60,000 bases of DNA from NCBI GenBank assembly GCA_950295325.1, contig OX485803.1, positions 56,871,554 to 56,931,553 on the forward strand, in the 5' to 3' direction. The stretch comes from Polytrichum commune. Taxonomy: Eukaryota > Streptophyta > Polytrichopsida > Polytrichales > Polytrichaceae. Positions 21,916 to 31,648 of this stretch are shown piece by piece (the first letter of the stretch is position 1; each line of letters begins with the position of its first letter). A program made the position numbers and the translations under genes. The notes under the pieces are model-generated. The model was given only the letters and a program-made list of their open reading frames with translations. It had not been told where the DNA came from and did no database searches.

Positions 21916-24900
21916 TTACGTTCGAATCCGTACTGTGGGATCATTTGCTTCGACACATCTTGGGTCCTCTTCAGACTCGTCTGTGCTGCAATCATCATCC
22001 GTTTGGGGAGTCGCGCTCCGAAGATGCAACTCTCGGTCACGTTGTGAGAAAATTATCTTCTTGGTCGGCCGGGAGCCCTCTGCATCCTGTATGCCATTTT
22101 CATCTAGATGTGGTCTACCCTCATCTTCATTGTAGTCTTCAGCAGTAAACGGAAGCGATCTTCCCTGATACCTATTCCTAGTACGTTTGACACCTCTCGT
22201 AGTTCTCTGACGCCCTCCACCCGTACCACGACTTGAGTGCACTTCATCTCTACTTCCATCTATAAAAACATCCCCCGTTGTACTTCCGCCTCCAACTCCA
22301 AGGCCACATGTTCCATTGGATTGACTGTGTGGAAGTGAAACTGATGCGGATGGAATTGCAATTGGTATGTTCTCAACAACATGTCGACGAACAGAATGAC
22401 GACGTGGCGCCTCTGTAGTAACATTTCTTGAAACATTGTGTATAGCAACCAAAGTAGCACCCACCGCAGTTGCACGTGAAACACCCAATCTAGAAGTATT
22501 GGCAATACTTCGAGTGAGAGGACGACGTTGACCTTGTGCATGCACTTGCACCATAGAGGTTGATGCAGTTCTTTGAAGAGCACGGAATCGAGTTGTAGGT
22601 ATTTCAGGAACATTGGGCGTTTGATCTTCTATACGATGGTTGGATATGAGGGAGGCGTCCATGGATTCAGAATGTACTCGGGCTGGAAATGGATCCTGTT
22701 GAACGTGCGTTGGCTCATTTGCGGGTAGTACATTGTCACCTTCACCAAAAGAAAGAGAATCGCTCCGAGGTTGCAAGGAATCTACTTCAATTCCTACATT
22801 CTCACTTGCCCCCATAGCAACATTATGGGCAGGGCGAAACCCTTGTCCAATGTGGAGAGTTTCAAAAGGCGGTCCTCCAATAGACCCCTCATGATCGTCA
22901 TGCATTCCGTCGTTATATTGGGGGACATCCGGTTCATCAAAATCAAACACCCCAAGATTTCCATCACTACCATTGCCATCCTCATCTTCTGAATCATGAT
23001 TCTCGGAATCGAGGTCATCCAAATCAAAGTCGATGTCATCATCATTTCCGGCACTATCATTTGGATCCACGTCATCTTCGTTGTCATCTTCTTCGTCAAG
23101 GTCATCGTCAGAATGGACCTCATTCAATTCGTACCATTGCGCAGGTCTTGGGCCCCTCCGATGTCGAATGAGCCTACTATTGGTATATATGTAGACGAGG
23201 TCCTCGGCACGACTATGCTTCAAGCGATTGCGACTCTTGTTGTGAACATATGAGTACATGCTCCAATTGCGTTCACATGCGGATGCGGAACATACTTGTG
23301 CAAGGATACGTCTTGCTATTGTTTGGAGGGCTTTAGCTCCACCTCCCATTGCATCCCACCATTCATGGAGAGGTGCGGCATGCACGCTCGGGTCAGTAGA
23401 ATCAGCAAAAGGCCCTCGATTTTCAAGGAAATCTTGGTACTGGTGGAGGATTTGGACATAAGTGTCCTCATCTTGAGCAAGCCTGCGAAGAACTCGATTT
23501 AGGATTGTCCTCGAATTCTCATCCTCATGGAGTGGGGCCCAACCACGTAGAAGCGGATTTAACATCGCTCCAGCCCAATGTAGATCATTCAACATCAACC
23601 TCCATCTATTTTGAAACGTTAGCATAGCATTTGCAGCAAGCTCAGGGCTTAAGCGAAATGGAGGTTTACTGAATCCACGAATATGGGTTTGTAAATCATG
23701 CATGACCCTCCAAGCCATTCCCATTGCAGGCGCCTTGCCATCAAATACACGAAGAGCTTTAACAACCGGGATCACCATATACAAGAAATTTTCGCACGTG
23801 TTCCAGAATCCATCAGAACGTATAAAGCTTCGCACAGCAGAGCCCTTCATGTAAGAGGTGCGAGATCTCCTCCTCATATCACGCATTAGAGTAGGCCAAT
23901 CCTCATCAACCACCATTCTTTCCAAAGCATTGCGTACTTGAAGAAGACGATCTATCATGATGAAGTTCGTTGCAAAACGGGTCTCTACAGGTAGGCGGAG
24001 TGAGAGATTTGGTGACAACCTCCGGAATATAGCTTGAGAAGCATGATGGTTTTTGATAAAAACACAAATATGGCGCGCCTTTTTTACCAACTTTTTCACC
24101 CATTCCTCCTTCCCCCAATCTTCTAAGAGGAGATCTAGGCAATGCGCAGCACATCCTTGAAAATATAGATCGGGATTTGCTTGAATCAAGTCGCGAGCAG
24201 CGGAGGCCATAACTGGGGCATTGTCGGTGCAAATCTGGACCACATTATGTCGACCAACCTTTTCCACAAATGGTTGAATTTGAGCAGCAACGTATACATG
24301 ATCCTTGTGATTTCCCGTGGTATCAATGGTACCCAAGAAAACATCTCCCTTTGTGCCGCATTGGAGAACGTTTAGGAGAGGTCGGTTTTGCACGTTGTCC
24401 CATCCATCACAACATATTGTAACACCGTATTTTTCAACGGAATTCCCCATCTTCTCCTTCACTTGCCTATCTAGGTCAACCTTTTTATCAGTTAACAACT
24501 TCGTACGGATGGCATTGTACGATGGTGGTGTGTAGGCTGGCATTCGATGACGGGCAGTTTCACGCACAGCATGAACAAATGCAGGATGTCTCACAATGTT
24601 GAAAGGAATGTTAGCTTCATAAAAAGCCGTTGCCCATGCTCTATCAAGGAGTTGTTTTGTTGACACATTGAACCCCTCCGTTATGTTGAGTTGACGTAGT
24701 TCACGAGGAGGTGTGCCATATATCACAACATCAGAATGTTGAGTGGATTGGGACATAAGCAAAGGCTCTGTTTCACTAATTACGGAGTCCGCTATAATAG
24801 GCTCCAGAGGTACAATATCTGGCACCGGAGAGTCCTCATTTACAATGCCTACATGTAAGGGCACAATGCCTCCGCAATGTTCAAACAAGACCCTAATATG

Positions 24901-25098
24901 CGGGGGTACCATCCTACATGTGGAAACATCACAAGCACCCCCTACAGGAGGTCTATAACCAAGGTGGGCCAACATTCTATTTCCTCGGTAAGATATGACG
25001 AACGGGCAAAACCTACATTTAACCTGCCTTTGTGATTTACCGGGAACCATCCCCTTATCCTCGTACCAATGATCCCATGCATCATTTCGGCGTGGCAT
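21916..25098 (-). CDS. hAT-superfamily transposase (1,060 aa)
   Basis: This enzyme should cut and paste the giant element. Seen in order: an N-terminal BED-type zinc finger with Cys28, Cys31, His45 and a downstream Cys (56 or 61); a DUF659/RNase-H-like core with CCDGWDN (Asp231) and ICTDNAPV (Asp292); and the hAT C-terminal dimerisation block with LAQVCSASACERNWS (Glu609), followed by NRL-H-RAEDLVYIYTN. All three expected acidic catalytic residues are present and the frame is intact. Beyond residue 660 there is an unusual tail of about 400 residues, first strongly acidic (D/E runs at 675-740), then low-complexity and basic. I start at the ATG at 25098. The open frame reaches 25128, but the extra codons overlap a splice acceptor TTTGCAG near 25113, so a 5'-leader intron is likely. 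The gene is convergent with the zinc-finger gene. Confidence 0.93.
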   Translation of the reverse strand: MPRRNDAWDHWYEDKGMVPGKSQRQVKCRFCPFVISYRGNRMLAHLGYRPPVGGACDVSTCRMVPPHIRVLFEHCGGIVPLHVGIVNEDSPVPDIVPLEPIIADSVISETEPLLMSQSTQHSDVVIYGTPPRELRQLNITEGFNVSTKQLLDRAWATAFYEANIPFNIVRHPAFVHAVRETARHRMPAYTPPSYNAIRTKLLTDKKVDLDRQVKEKMGNSVEKYGVTICCDGWDNVQNRPLLNVLQCGTKGDVFLGTIDTTGNHKDHVYVAAQIQPFVEKVGRHNVVQICTDNAPVMASAARDLIQANPDLYFQGCAAHCLDLLLEDWGKEEWVKKLVKKARHICVFIKNHHASQAIFRRLSPNLSLRLPVETRFATNFIMIDRLLQVRNALERMVVDEDWPTLMRDMRRRSRTSYMKGSAVRSFIRSDGFWNTCENFLYMVIPVVKALRVFDGKAPAMGMAWRVMHDLQTHIRGFSKPPFRLSPELAANAMLTFQNRWRLMLNDLHWAGAMLNPLLRGWAPLHEDENSRTILNRVLRRLAQDEDTYVQILHQYQDFLENRGPFADSTDPSVHAAPLHEWWDAMGGGAKALQTIARRILAQVCSASACERNWSMYSYVHNKSRNRLKHSRAEDLVYIYTNSRLIRHRRGPRPAQWYELNEVHSDDDLDEEDDNEDDVDPNDSAGNDDDIDFDLDDLDSENHDSEDEDGNGSDGNLGVFDFDEPDVPQYNDGMHDDHEGSIGGPPFETLHIGQGFRPAHNVAMGASENVGIEVDSLQPRSDSLSFGEGDNVLPANEPTHVQQDPFPARVHSESMDASLISNHRIEDQTPNVPEIPTTRFRALQRTASTSMVQVHAQGQRRPLTRSIANTSRLGVSRATAVGATLVAIHNVSRNVTTEAPRRHSVRRHVVENIPIAIPSASVSLPHSQSNGTCGLGVGGGSTTGDVFIDGSRDEVHSSRGTGGGRQRTTRGVKRTRNRYQGRSLPFTAEDYNEDEGRPHLDENGIQDAEGSRPTKKIIFSQRDRELHLRSATPQTDDDCSTDESEEDPRCVEANDPTVRIRT

Positions 25099-25327
25099 GA
25101 TTTCAACAAAACCTGCAAATACAAACAAGTTAGAGCAAGTAACTTTGATCGCATACTAGGTCATGTTCAAGAGTGCCACAAGGGCAACCCTAATTCACAG
25201 TCACTACATTGGACAAAGTATCCTCTGCATTCGGGTCTCACGCATTCAATCCTCACTCCTCAAAGGAGAATCAAAAGACTTGAGACACACTATGTCAGTG
25301 GAGGCAAAAATGGCACCTTGAACCCTC

Positions 25328-25335
25328 AATTTATA
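25328..25335 (-). promoter_or_regulatory. TATA box of the transposase gene
   Basis: On the minus strand TATAAATT lies about 10 bp from the edge of array 3 and 230 bp upstream of the transposase ATG. A GC|GTGAGA donor-like site and the TTTGCAG acceptor in between fit a leader intron. The arrangement of array, TATA box and leader repeats that of the other two genes. Confidence 0.55.
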
Positions 25336-25344
25336 GTATTCGAA

Positions 25345-25799
25345 TCGGACGGGGGAGCGGACGGAAGGGGGGGGGGGAGCGGACGGGGAGCGGACGGGGA
25401 GCGGACGGAGGGGGGGGAGCGGACGGGGGGGGACCGGACGAGGGAGCGGACGGACGGGGGAGCGGACGGACGGGGGGGAGCGGATGGAGGGGGGGGGAGC
25501 GGACAAGGGAGCGGACGGGGGAGCGGACGGACGGGGGAGGGGGGGGGGGCGGACGGGGGTGGGGCGGACGGGGGTGGGGCGGACGGAGGGGGTGGAGCGG
25601 ACGGGGGAGGGGGGGGGGGGCGGACGGGGGGACGGGGGGACGGGGGGACGGGGGGGGGGGGCGGACGGGAGAGGGGGGAGCGGACGGGGTTGGGAACGGG
25701 AGCGGACGGGGGGGAACGGTGGCGAACGGGGATTGTGAACGGGAGCGGACGGGGGGGAACGGGGGTTGGGAACGGAGGCGGACGGGGGGGCGGACGGGC
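25345..25799. repeat. GC-rich tandem array 3, upstream of the transposase gene
   Basis: Units such as GGGGGAGCGGACGGACGG, later GGGAACGGGAGCGGACGG, repeat over about 455 bp with the shared GCGGACG core and long G runs on the plus strand. Relative to the transposase gene it is C-rich. It separates the transposase promoter from the right end of the element. Confidence 0.9.
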
Positions 25800-25953
25800 T
25801 CTAGTAAATTTTTCCCCACTTTACCTTTACTTTGCTGACATGTCATCACACGTGGACATTGTAAATCCTACGTGTCAGAAATGGGTTAATGTAATTACAC
25901 AAAAAAATCGGTAAAATTCAAGTCCGTCAGGATAAAGATAGCATCCGGCATAA

Positions 25954-26031
25954 TGTCGTGACGGATACGTGTCGTGACGGCACGACATTATGTCGGGATT
26001 ACCCTCCGTCACGACACAATAGACAACCCTG
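25954..26031. promoter_or_regulatory. Right terminal and subterminal region of the giant hAT element
   Basis: TGTCGTGACGG occurs at 25954-25964 and 25970-25980, and inverted at 26006-26016. A palindromic CGACATTATGTCG lies between them. The element ends in ATAGACAACCCTG at 26031, followed by the TSD CACCAAGT. With the two copies at the left end, the same 11-mer flanks the element five times, as expected of transposase-binding sites (inference). Confidence 0.7.
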
Positions 26032-26614
26032 CACCAAGTCCAAATATCATATTTTTTTTATACTTATGAGTTTGAAACTTTAGTTTATACATAATCTAAA
26101 TATGCTAAAGGACAAGATCAAAATTTATGTTCATGTCAAATTGATGACAAATACACGGAGCATGTATTTGCGTTCAAAGACCTCTACGATGCGTACACTT
26201 TCTCAAATCAAGGGTTGTCAAGGAAGTCAACTTCGCCAATTCCTATGGTATCATTGTCAAACTCTCACACGATCTCAAGTCTAGGGTTTTCAAAGAGCTC
26301 AAGTTCCCCAAATCTTCGGAATTGTTGCCAAGCTCGTAGACATTCCCAAATCAAGGGTTTTGGAAGAAGTTAATTTTCACAATCCCTCTGGTATTGTCGT
26401 CAAGCTCGTACACACTCTCAATCATGGGTTGTCAAGGAAGTCACGTTCACCAAATGCTCCGGTATTGTTCTGAAGGTCTCACACTGTGAGACCAAATCCA
26501 CCACCCTTAAGCGTCCTAGTCCGGGTGATGACTTTGAGAATCACATTTGTCTATCACAACATGGAACCATATGCAAGGTGATTTTCATGTTTAAATGAAC
26601 ATGCATTGTCTCAC

Positions 26615-26779
26615 TCATTGTACTTTATTAATGTTGGCCTCTTGGCTTGTGCTAGAGTTGGCTTTCTCAAGAGTCCAACCCGCGGCTTTAGCCGCACATG
26701 CCCTCAATGATTTTCCCCTTGCATACTTTGACCCAACCTCCTTTGTCTTCCCCTTGCGGAAGTCCTCCACCTTCTCCAT
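26615..26779 (-). CDS. Small ORF in the solo LTR with conserved AKAAGWTLE core (54 aa)
   Basis: The frame starts MEKVEDFRKGKTKEVG and contains RGKSLRACAAKAAGWTLE near its middle. The gypsy LTRs carry RGISLRACVAKAAGWTLE in an ORF at the same relative place, although the two LTRs are otherwise strongly diverged. In this core most codon differences are synonymous (for example CTT/TTA for Leu, GGT/GGA, ACT/ACG), which hints at selection on the peptide. Its function is unknown. A coding role in the leader of the retrotransposon RNA is an inference. Confidence 0.5.
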   Translation of the reverse strand: MEKVEDFRKGKTKEVGSKYARGKSLRACAAKAAGWTLEKANSSTSQEANINKVQ

Positions 26780-26974
26780 TACTTGTGCACTTGATTTATT
26801 TAATAGAGAGGATACAAGCGTTAAAAAACGCTATTTCCCATAATCAATCCTAAGTGCAATTACTTATGAAACCCACACGTGCCTCCACCTAACCTAATGT
26901 GGCCAACTACTTATCTATAAACTAATATAGTCTAATATAGTCTATAAACTAATGTAATAATATAAACTAATCAG

Positions 26975-27265
26975 TCTCAGCCGCAGCTAACCAGCTACCC
27001 AAAATACAGTCCCGGCCACAGCCAACCAGCTGCCTCCGATGCAGTCGCAGCCGCAGTTAACCAGTTGCCTCTTGATACAGTCCCGGCCACAGCTAACCAG
27101 CTGCCTCCAATGCAGTCGCAACCACAGCTAACCAGCTGCCTCCAATGCAATCACAACCACAGCTAACCAGCTGCCTCCAATGCAGTCGCAACTGCAGCTA
27201 ACCAGCTGCCTCCAATGCAGTCGCAGCCGCAGTTAACCAGTTGCCTCTTGATACAGTCTCCCCTA
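26975..27265. repeat. Tandem repeat inside the solo LTR, about 36-bp unit
   Basis: About eight units of the form CACAGCTAACCAGCTGCCTC followed by CAATGCAGTCGCAAC, with variants GATACAGTCCCGGC. A comparable tandem repeat with an AGCTGG core sits in the gypsy LTR at 31120-31375. Confidence 0.85.
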
Positions 27266-28808
27266 GCCGCTAATCGAGCATTTCCCTAAGTCTTTGTTTT
27301 CGATCCTTTACTAATGAATTAATCTAACCCACTAATTCCACTAAATAACTACCTAATCCCCACATGTTGTCTCAAGCTCTAAGAGCTCACTCCACTTGAG
27401 AGGAATTGAGAGAGAGAACTTAACTAATTAAATTCACTAAAAACTAATGTCCTACACGCGTAGCTCAAGCTTTTAAGAGCTTGCTCCTTTGAGAGCGCTT
27501 GATGAAGAGAGAGAGAAATGAGAGAAAAAACACCTTAAGTAGCAAAGAGGGAGAGAGGGAGAGAGGGGGGAAGAGGTGAGGATAGGGTGAGAGGATTGGC
27601 ACCTCCAATCACAATCCTTTAACCCTCTCCTCCAAAGTAGGGACTAATCCCCATCCACCAAGCTTCCTTCTTCCCAAACTACCAAGGTGGATCCAAAAGT
27701 GGGCATTTAACTCGCGGAGCTCACCTTGCTTCACCTTACCCCCCACTCACCTAATCAAGGCATCCTCTTATTGAAGTTAAACCTTGAAATTACTACACAA
27801 CACATTCTAATGCCTAAACTTAAATCCATACCACACTTCACTCTTTTTATGTTTTGTGAATAATCATAGCACATCAAAGTCACACTAAAATTGGTTTCGA
27901 AGACTTAATCACCACATGTGGGCACCATTTTGGGCTCACACACACCAACTCAAATATAGGGTTGTCAAAGACCTCAACTTCCCCAATCCCTCCGAGATGC
28001 ATGCCAAACCCGTACCTTCCCATTTTAAGGGTTTTTAAAGAAGTAAAGATTCATAATCCCTCTGGTGTCATTGTCAAGCTCATACACAATGTCAAATCAA
28101 GGGATAAGAAAGAACTCAAGTTCCCCAATCCCTCTAGTATCGTTGACAATCTCGTACACCCTTTCAAATCAAAGGTTTTCAAAGAGATCAAGTTCTTTAA
28201 TCCCTCTGGTATCGTTGTCATGCTCGTATTATCTCCGAAATCAAGGGTTGTGAAAGAACTCAAGTTCCCCAATTCCTCCGTTATTCTTATCAAGCTCGTA
28301 CACCATCACAAATTTAGACTTGTCGAAGAACTCAAGTTCCCCACTCCTTACAATTTTGTTGTTAAGCTTGTATATATTTCCAAATGAAAGGTTGTCAAAA
28401 GACTCAAGTTCCCCAATTCCTCTGATATAGTCCTCAAGCGCGCACACCTTCCCAAATCAAGCGGTTTCAAAGAAGTCAAATTCCCCAATCCCACAGGCAC
28501 CGTTGTCAAGCTCCTACACCCTTTCAAATCAAAGGTTGTCAAGGAAGGTACGTTCCCCAATTCCTCTAGTATCATCGTCAACTTCTTACACTAGTTCAAA
28601 TTAAGGGTTCTCAAAGAACTCAAGATCCCCAATCCCACTAGCATTGTTATCAAATTTGAACAACCTTTTAGATCAACTTCCATTAAAGTGATGATTGAAA
28701 ACTTTTCCTTGGGTATTAGTTTCAAGAATGAACATCCTTGCAACTGCAATAGTTTTAATTTTACAAGAGATTTCCAAAGATGTGCATTTGCTGATAGGTT
28801 TCCACAAG

Positions 28809-29899
28809 TGTCAGCCTTAAACTCCCACCCTTGTGCGTCGTAGTCCGGGTGGGAGCCTAGGCTCACATACGTCTTTGTAAACTCACTTCACCCTTTGAAC
28901 AATGCTACCCATGCATTTGACAAAATAAATAACACCCACAACTCACTTGATAAAAAGAAAGTCACCGCAATTGTGAGTGCTCTTCCAACTTGGAAGCCTC
29001 ATGAACACTTTCCCTCATTCAGCTTCCCACAATCCCCACTAAAAAAACCGCAATTCTACCCTAAATGCCACCCTAAGCATGGATGGGGGCCAATATGTTT
29101 TCAACTGTTGACTTGGCCACCCTCCCTACCACTAATCCACTACTTATTTCCCCTCAACCCACTAACACTTCCCACATATCCTACTCATATTCCATTTCTT
29201 CCACAACCATGCCCAAAATGACATTGTGTTGTCACTTCAGTATCTACTGCTTGCCTAGATCAGCTATCCCCTTGCACACTGCAGCCATCCTTCCTGATGG
29301 CTGCTACCCCCTGTCCAATCCCAGCGACTGCCGAGCCTTAGATGTCCACCCTGATCCCGGTCTTCGCTGCCGATTACAGCCTCAAGTCCCACCCTCTGAC
29401 TTCGAGGATCTCGGCCCTCACAGTTGACGCAGCTCCTGCAGACTAGCTCAAAGTTCCGTGAATCACCTAGCCAATCCCCTGTTTTACCTCCTTGCAGATG
29501 CCGTGCCTGGCCTCTTAGTGCTCGGATTCAACCACCCTCTCAAGGCTGTTGGACGTGAATTTGGAGCTCAACACCTCTCCCTTGCATTGCTTGAGACGCG
29601 GGTAATCACCTCTTTTCTGACTGGATACTTCAAGCACTCCCAGGGCTGCGGCTGCAGCCTTGATGCGGCCATAGCTTGCCGAGGTCACTAGTCTCCCACC
29701 GCATTCGGCCTGCTCCAGCCTTTTCTGTAGCTAGCAGCCACTCTCGCCCGGTTCTAACTCTCATTTCCCACCTATACGCATTGAAGTGCACTTGATTTGC
29801 CCCTGATTGAGTTGTTTTCGCCTGTTCCGAGCTGACTAGCTTGGGTTAGCCGAATCCTCGCTTTTGTCTCAGCTTCTCCCGTTCGTCCCCAGGGCCAAC
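28809..29899 (-). mobile_element. Probable truncated LTR of a third related family
   Basis: The left edge, TGTCAGCCTTAAACTCCCAC, followed by the TAGTCCGGGTGGGAG...GGCTCACA module (28809-28867), matches the inverted-repeat module at the 3' terminus of the other LTRs in this window. The rest (28868-29899) has no coding content, and the right end is lost where gypsy copy 1 begins at 29900. Boundaries other than the left one are inferred. Confidence 0.45.
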
Positions 29900-30600
29900 T
29901 GTGAGCCCAAAAGGGTGCCCACATTTAGTCTTAGACCCTTGAAACGTTAGTTGATGCACTTTGAAGTAGCATGTTACTTCACAAAAATATAAAAAGAGTG
30001 AAATGTTAGTCTTAGAAGTACCATGTTGTAAGAGGCTAGGATGTGAGTTGTTATTGTGTTTTTACCTTCGGAAGGATTTGAGTGAATGAGGATAGGTAAG
30101 GAGAACTTGGATTGAGTAGTTAGTGAGTAGGCTAGTACAAATGGATGGAGACAACCAAAGTGACTCAAGAGGCAAGTGCATTCGAATTGGGATGAATGGA
30201 GGATCACATGGAGCGCACAAGTGGACCACCTCATCATGGCCACTTAATGGGGAAGGCCCAAGGAAGAATGCAAGGTGGAGGATAAGCAAATTCTCAAAGC
30301 ACCAATCAAATCACGAGTTAAGCATCGTGGTTTGAATTAAGTGGTGAGCGACGATTTGGGAAAGTAAGGGGAGAAAGTTATGGCGGCGGAAAGCGAAGGA
30401 GGCTAAGTTTGGGTTGAAGCATCCCAAGTTTGGTAAAGTGTGGTAGGTAGAAAGCCAAGGCTAGTTAAATGTTCGAATTAGGATCCTTGTTGATCATTTG
30501 AGGGAGGAAGGCTTAGAAGATAGGATTGGCGCCTACTAAGTAGGAGGAAATCTCAAGGGCTTATCGTGAGCCTTGAGGGTGCTCACCCCCTCAAGCTTAC

Positions 30601-30607
30601 TATATAA
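30601..30607 (+). promoter_or_regulatory. TATA box of the gypsy LTR
   Basis: TATATAA in the context CTTAC-TATATAATCCC, followed by a pyrimidine-rich CCTCATTCTTCCCTCACTC stretch typical of an initiator region. The same site occurs in all complete LTR copies. Confidence 0.55.
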
Positions 30608-31119
30608 TCCCTCATTCTTCCCTCACTCATCCTCTCTTTCCTTTGTGCTCCAAGGCACCCCACGAGTTATAAGTGTGGGTGTGGGAAGCCATATTGGAGC
30701 ACATGTGTGTGCTTAGTTTTTAGTTTGAGAGCCAAGGCTTGTTAGCCTTGAAGAGGGCTTGACCTCTTGGTAGAATTAGTGTTGACGTGAAGGATTTTAA
30801 AGTTAATTCATGATTCCAATTTGTGGTACTTAAAGTTCATGTTTTGAATACACGTGGTTGCAAGTTCCATGTTTAAGAGTTGAGCACTTGATGTTGTGAT
30901 GAGTGCAAAAATATACTTGTGTGGATTAGTTAGTCTTAGTGAAGTTAGGAAATTCTCTCTCCCCCTCTCCTCTCTAGGATTTTAGGATTTTAGGATTAGA
31001 GAAGAATTGTGTGATTAGAAAGGGGTTGTTAGTAGAATTAGGGAAATTAGGTAGGAAGATTAGTTAAGGGCTTGAATAATTAGTGAGGTAGTTGGGGATT
31101 ACAACTACAAAGTTGTGGG

Positions 31120-31375
31120 TTCATGAAGGAGCTGGGTTTATGAAGGAGCTGGGTTTGTTTAGTTAGAAAGTAAAGAGCTGGGTTTATGAAGGACCTGAGT
31201 TTGTTTAGTTAGAAGCTAAGGAGCTGGGTTCATGAAGGAGCTGGGTTTATGAAGGAGCTGGGTTTGTTTAGTTAGAAGCTAAGAAGCTGGGTTCATGAAG
31301 GAGCTGGGTTTATGAAGGAGCTAGGTTTATGTAATTAGAAAGTAAAGAGATGGGTTCATGAAGGAGCTTAGTAGA
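31120..31375. repeat. Tandem repeat in the gypsy LTR (GAAGGAGCTGGGTTT)
   Basis: The phrase ATGAAGGAGCTGGGTT alternates with GTTTAGTTAGAAGCTAAG in a higher-order unit of about 60 bp. The copies in the other LTRs of this family are at matching positions (about 40495-40750, 47765-48030 and 57140-57405). Confidence 0.85.
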
Positions 31376-31648
31376 TAGCCTACCTAATTAGCTCATAGAC
31401 AAGTAGTTAGTTACATTATGCTAGTTAGTGTTATGTGTGGCTTTCACAAGTAAATGTATTTGAGATTGACTATAGAGAATAGTGTTTTTTTTAACACTTG
31501 CATCCTCTCTTTAAAAATAAACCACGTACACAACTTAATGGAGAATGTGGAGCACTCTCGCGATGGCAAAACAAAGGAAGCAAAGACCAAAGGTGCGAGG
31601 GAGAGATTGACATAAGTCACATAAGTATTTCTTAATATTTAAAGGCTT

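Larger units (their letters stand above)
10330..26031. mobile_element. Giant hAT-superfamily DNA transposon, 15.7 kb, with three genes
   Basis: The left end reads CAGGGTTGTCTAT at 10330 and the right end is its exact complement, ending at 26031. Both are flanked by the same 8-bp sequence CACCAAGT (10322-10329 and 26032-26039). A CAGGG-type terminus with an 8-bp target duplication is diagnostic of hAT elements, and an intact hAT transposase lies inside at 21916-25098 on the minus strand. Other contents are a kinase-like gene (11893-13809), a zinc-finger/coiled-coil gene with one stop (18943-21216), a small broken ORF (16774-17282) and four GC-rich arrays with a GCGGACG core. Known autonomous hAT elements are usually a few kb long with one transposase gene, so the size and extra genes are unusual. 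The 3.9 kb between 13,880 and 17,780 may include later insertions. A composite of nested elements is possible, but the matching outer duplication argues that the whole block moved or grew as one unit. Confidence 0.88.
26485..27939 (-). mobile_element. Solo LTR (1,455 bp) with 5-bp TSD
   Basis: On the plus strand the block begins TGTGAGACCAAATCC and ends TTTTGGGCTCACA. It is flanked by perfect CACAC duplications at 26480-26484 and 27940-27944. The terminal sequences are related to those of the 2,165-bp gypsy LTRs further right, and the sense orientation is minus. There is no internal domain, so it is a product of LTR-LTR recombination. It contains a tandem repeat and a small conserved ORF, listed separately. 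Confidence 0.9.
26190..28808 (-). pseudogene. LRR resistance-gene fragment, interrupted by a solo LTR
   Basis: On the minus strand a lead-in segment (near 28800-28690: LWKSLVKLKLLQLQGCSFLKL) is followed by 24-residue LRR units of the type LTTIPEGLGNLSSLTTLDL. It matches the start of the LRR region at 41048 (LWKSIVKLQVLQLRGCSFL). The frame is broken many times and no TIR or NB-ARC domain is present. At 26485-27939 a solo LTR splits the array; deleting it with one CACAC copy rejoins one repeat unit to the next. The remaining units run on to about 26190. The 5' part is cut off at 28809 by an LTR remnant. The full gene was probably a TIR/NB-ARC-LRR or LRR-only gene (inference). Confidence 0.8.

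Noticed and set aside
25069-25914. ORFs over array 3 on both strands
   Set aside because: Same artefact of stop-free GC-rich repeats.
29974-30335. Short ORFs in U3 of the gypsy LTR on both strands
   Set aside because: They are identical in all copies only because the LTRs are nearly identical. I noticed no similar peptide in the diverged solo LTR.
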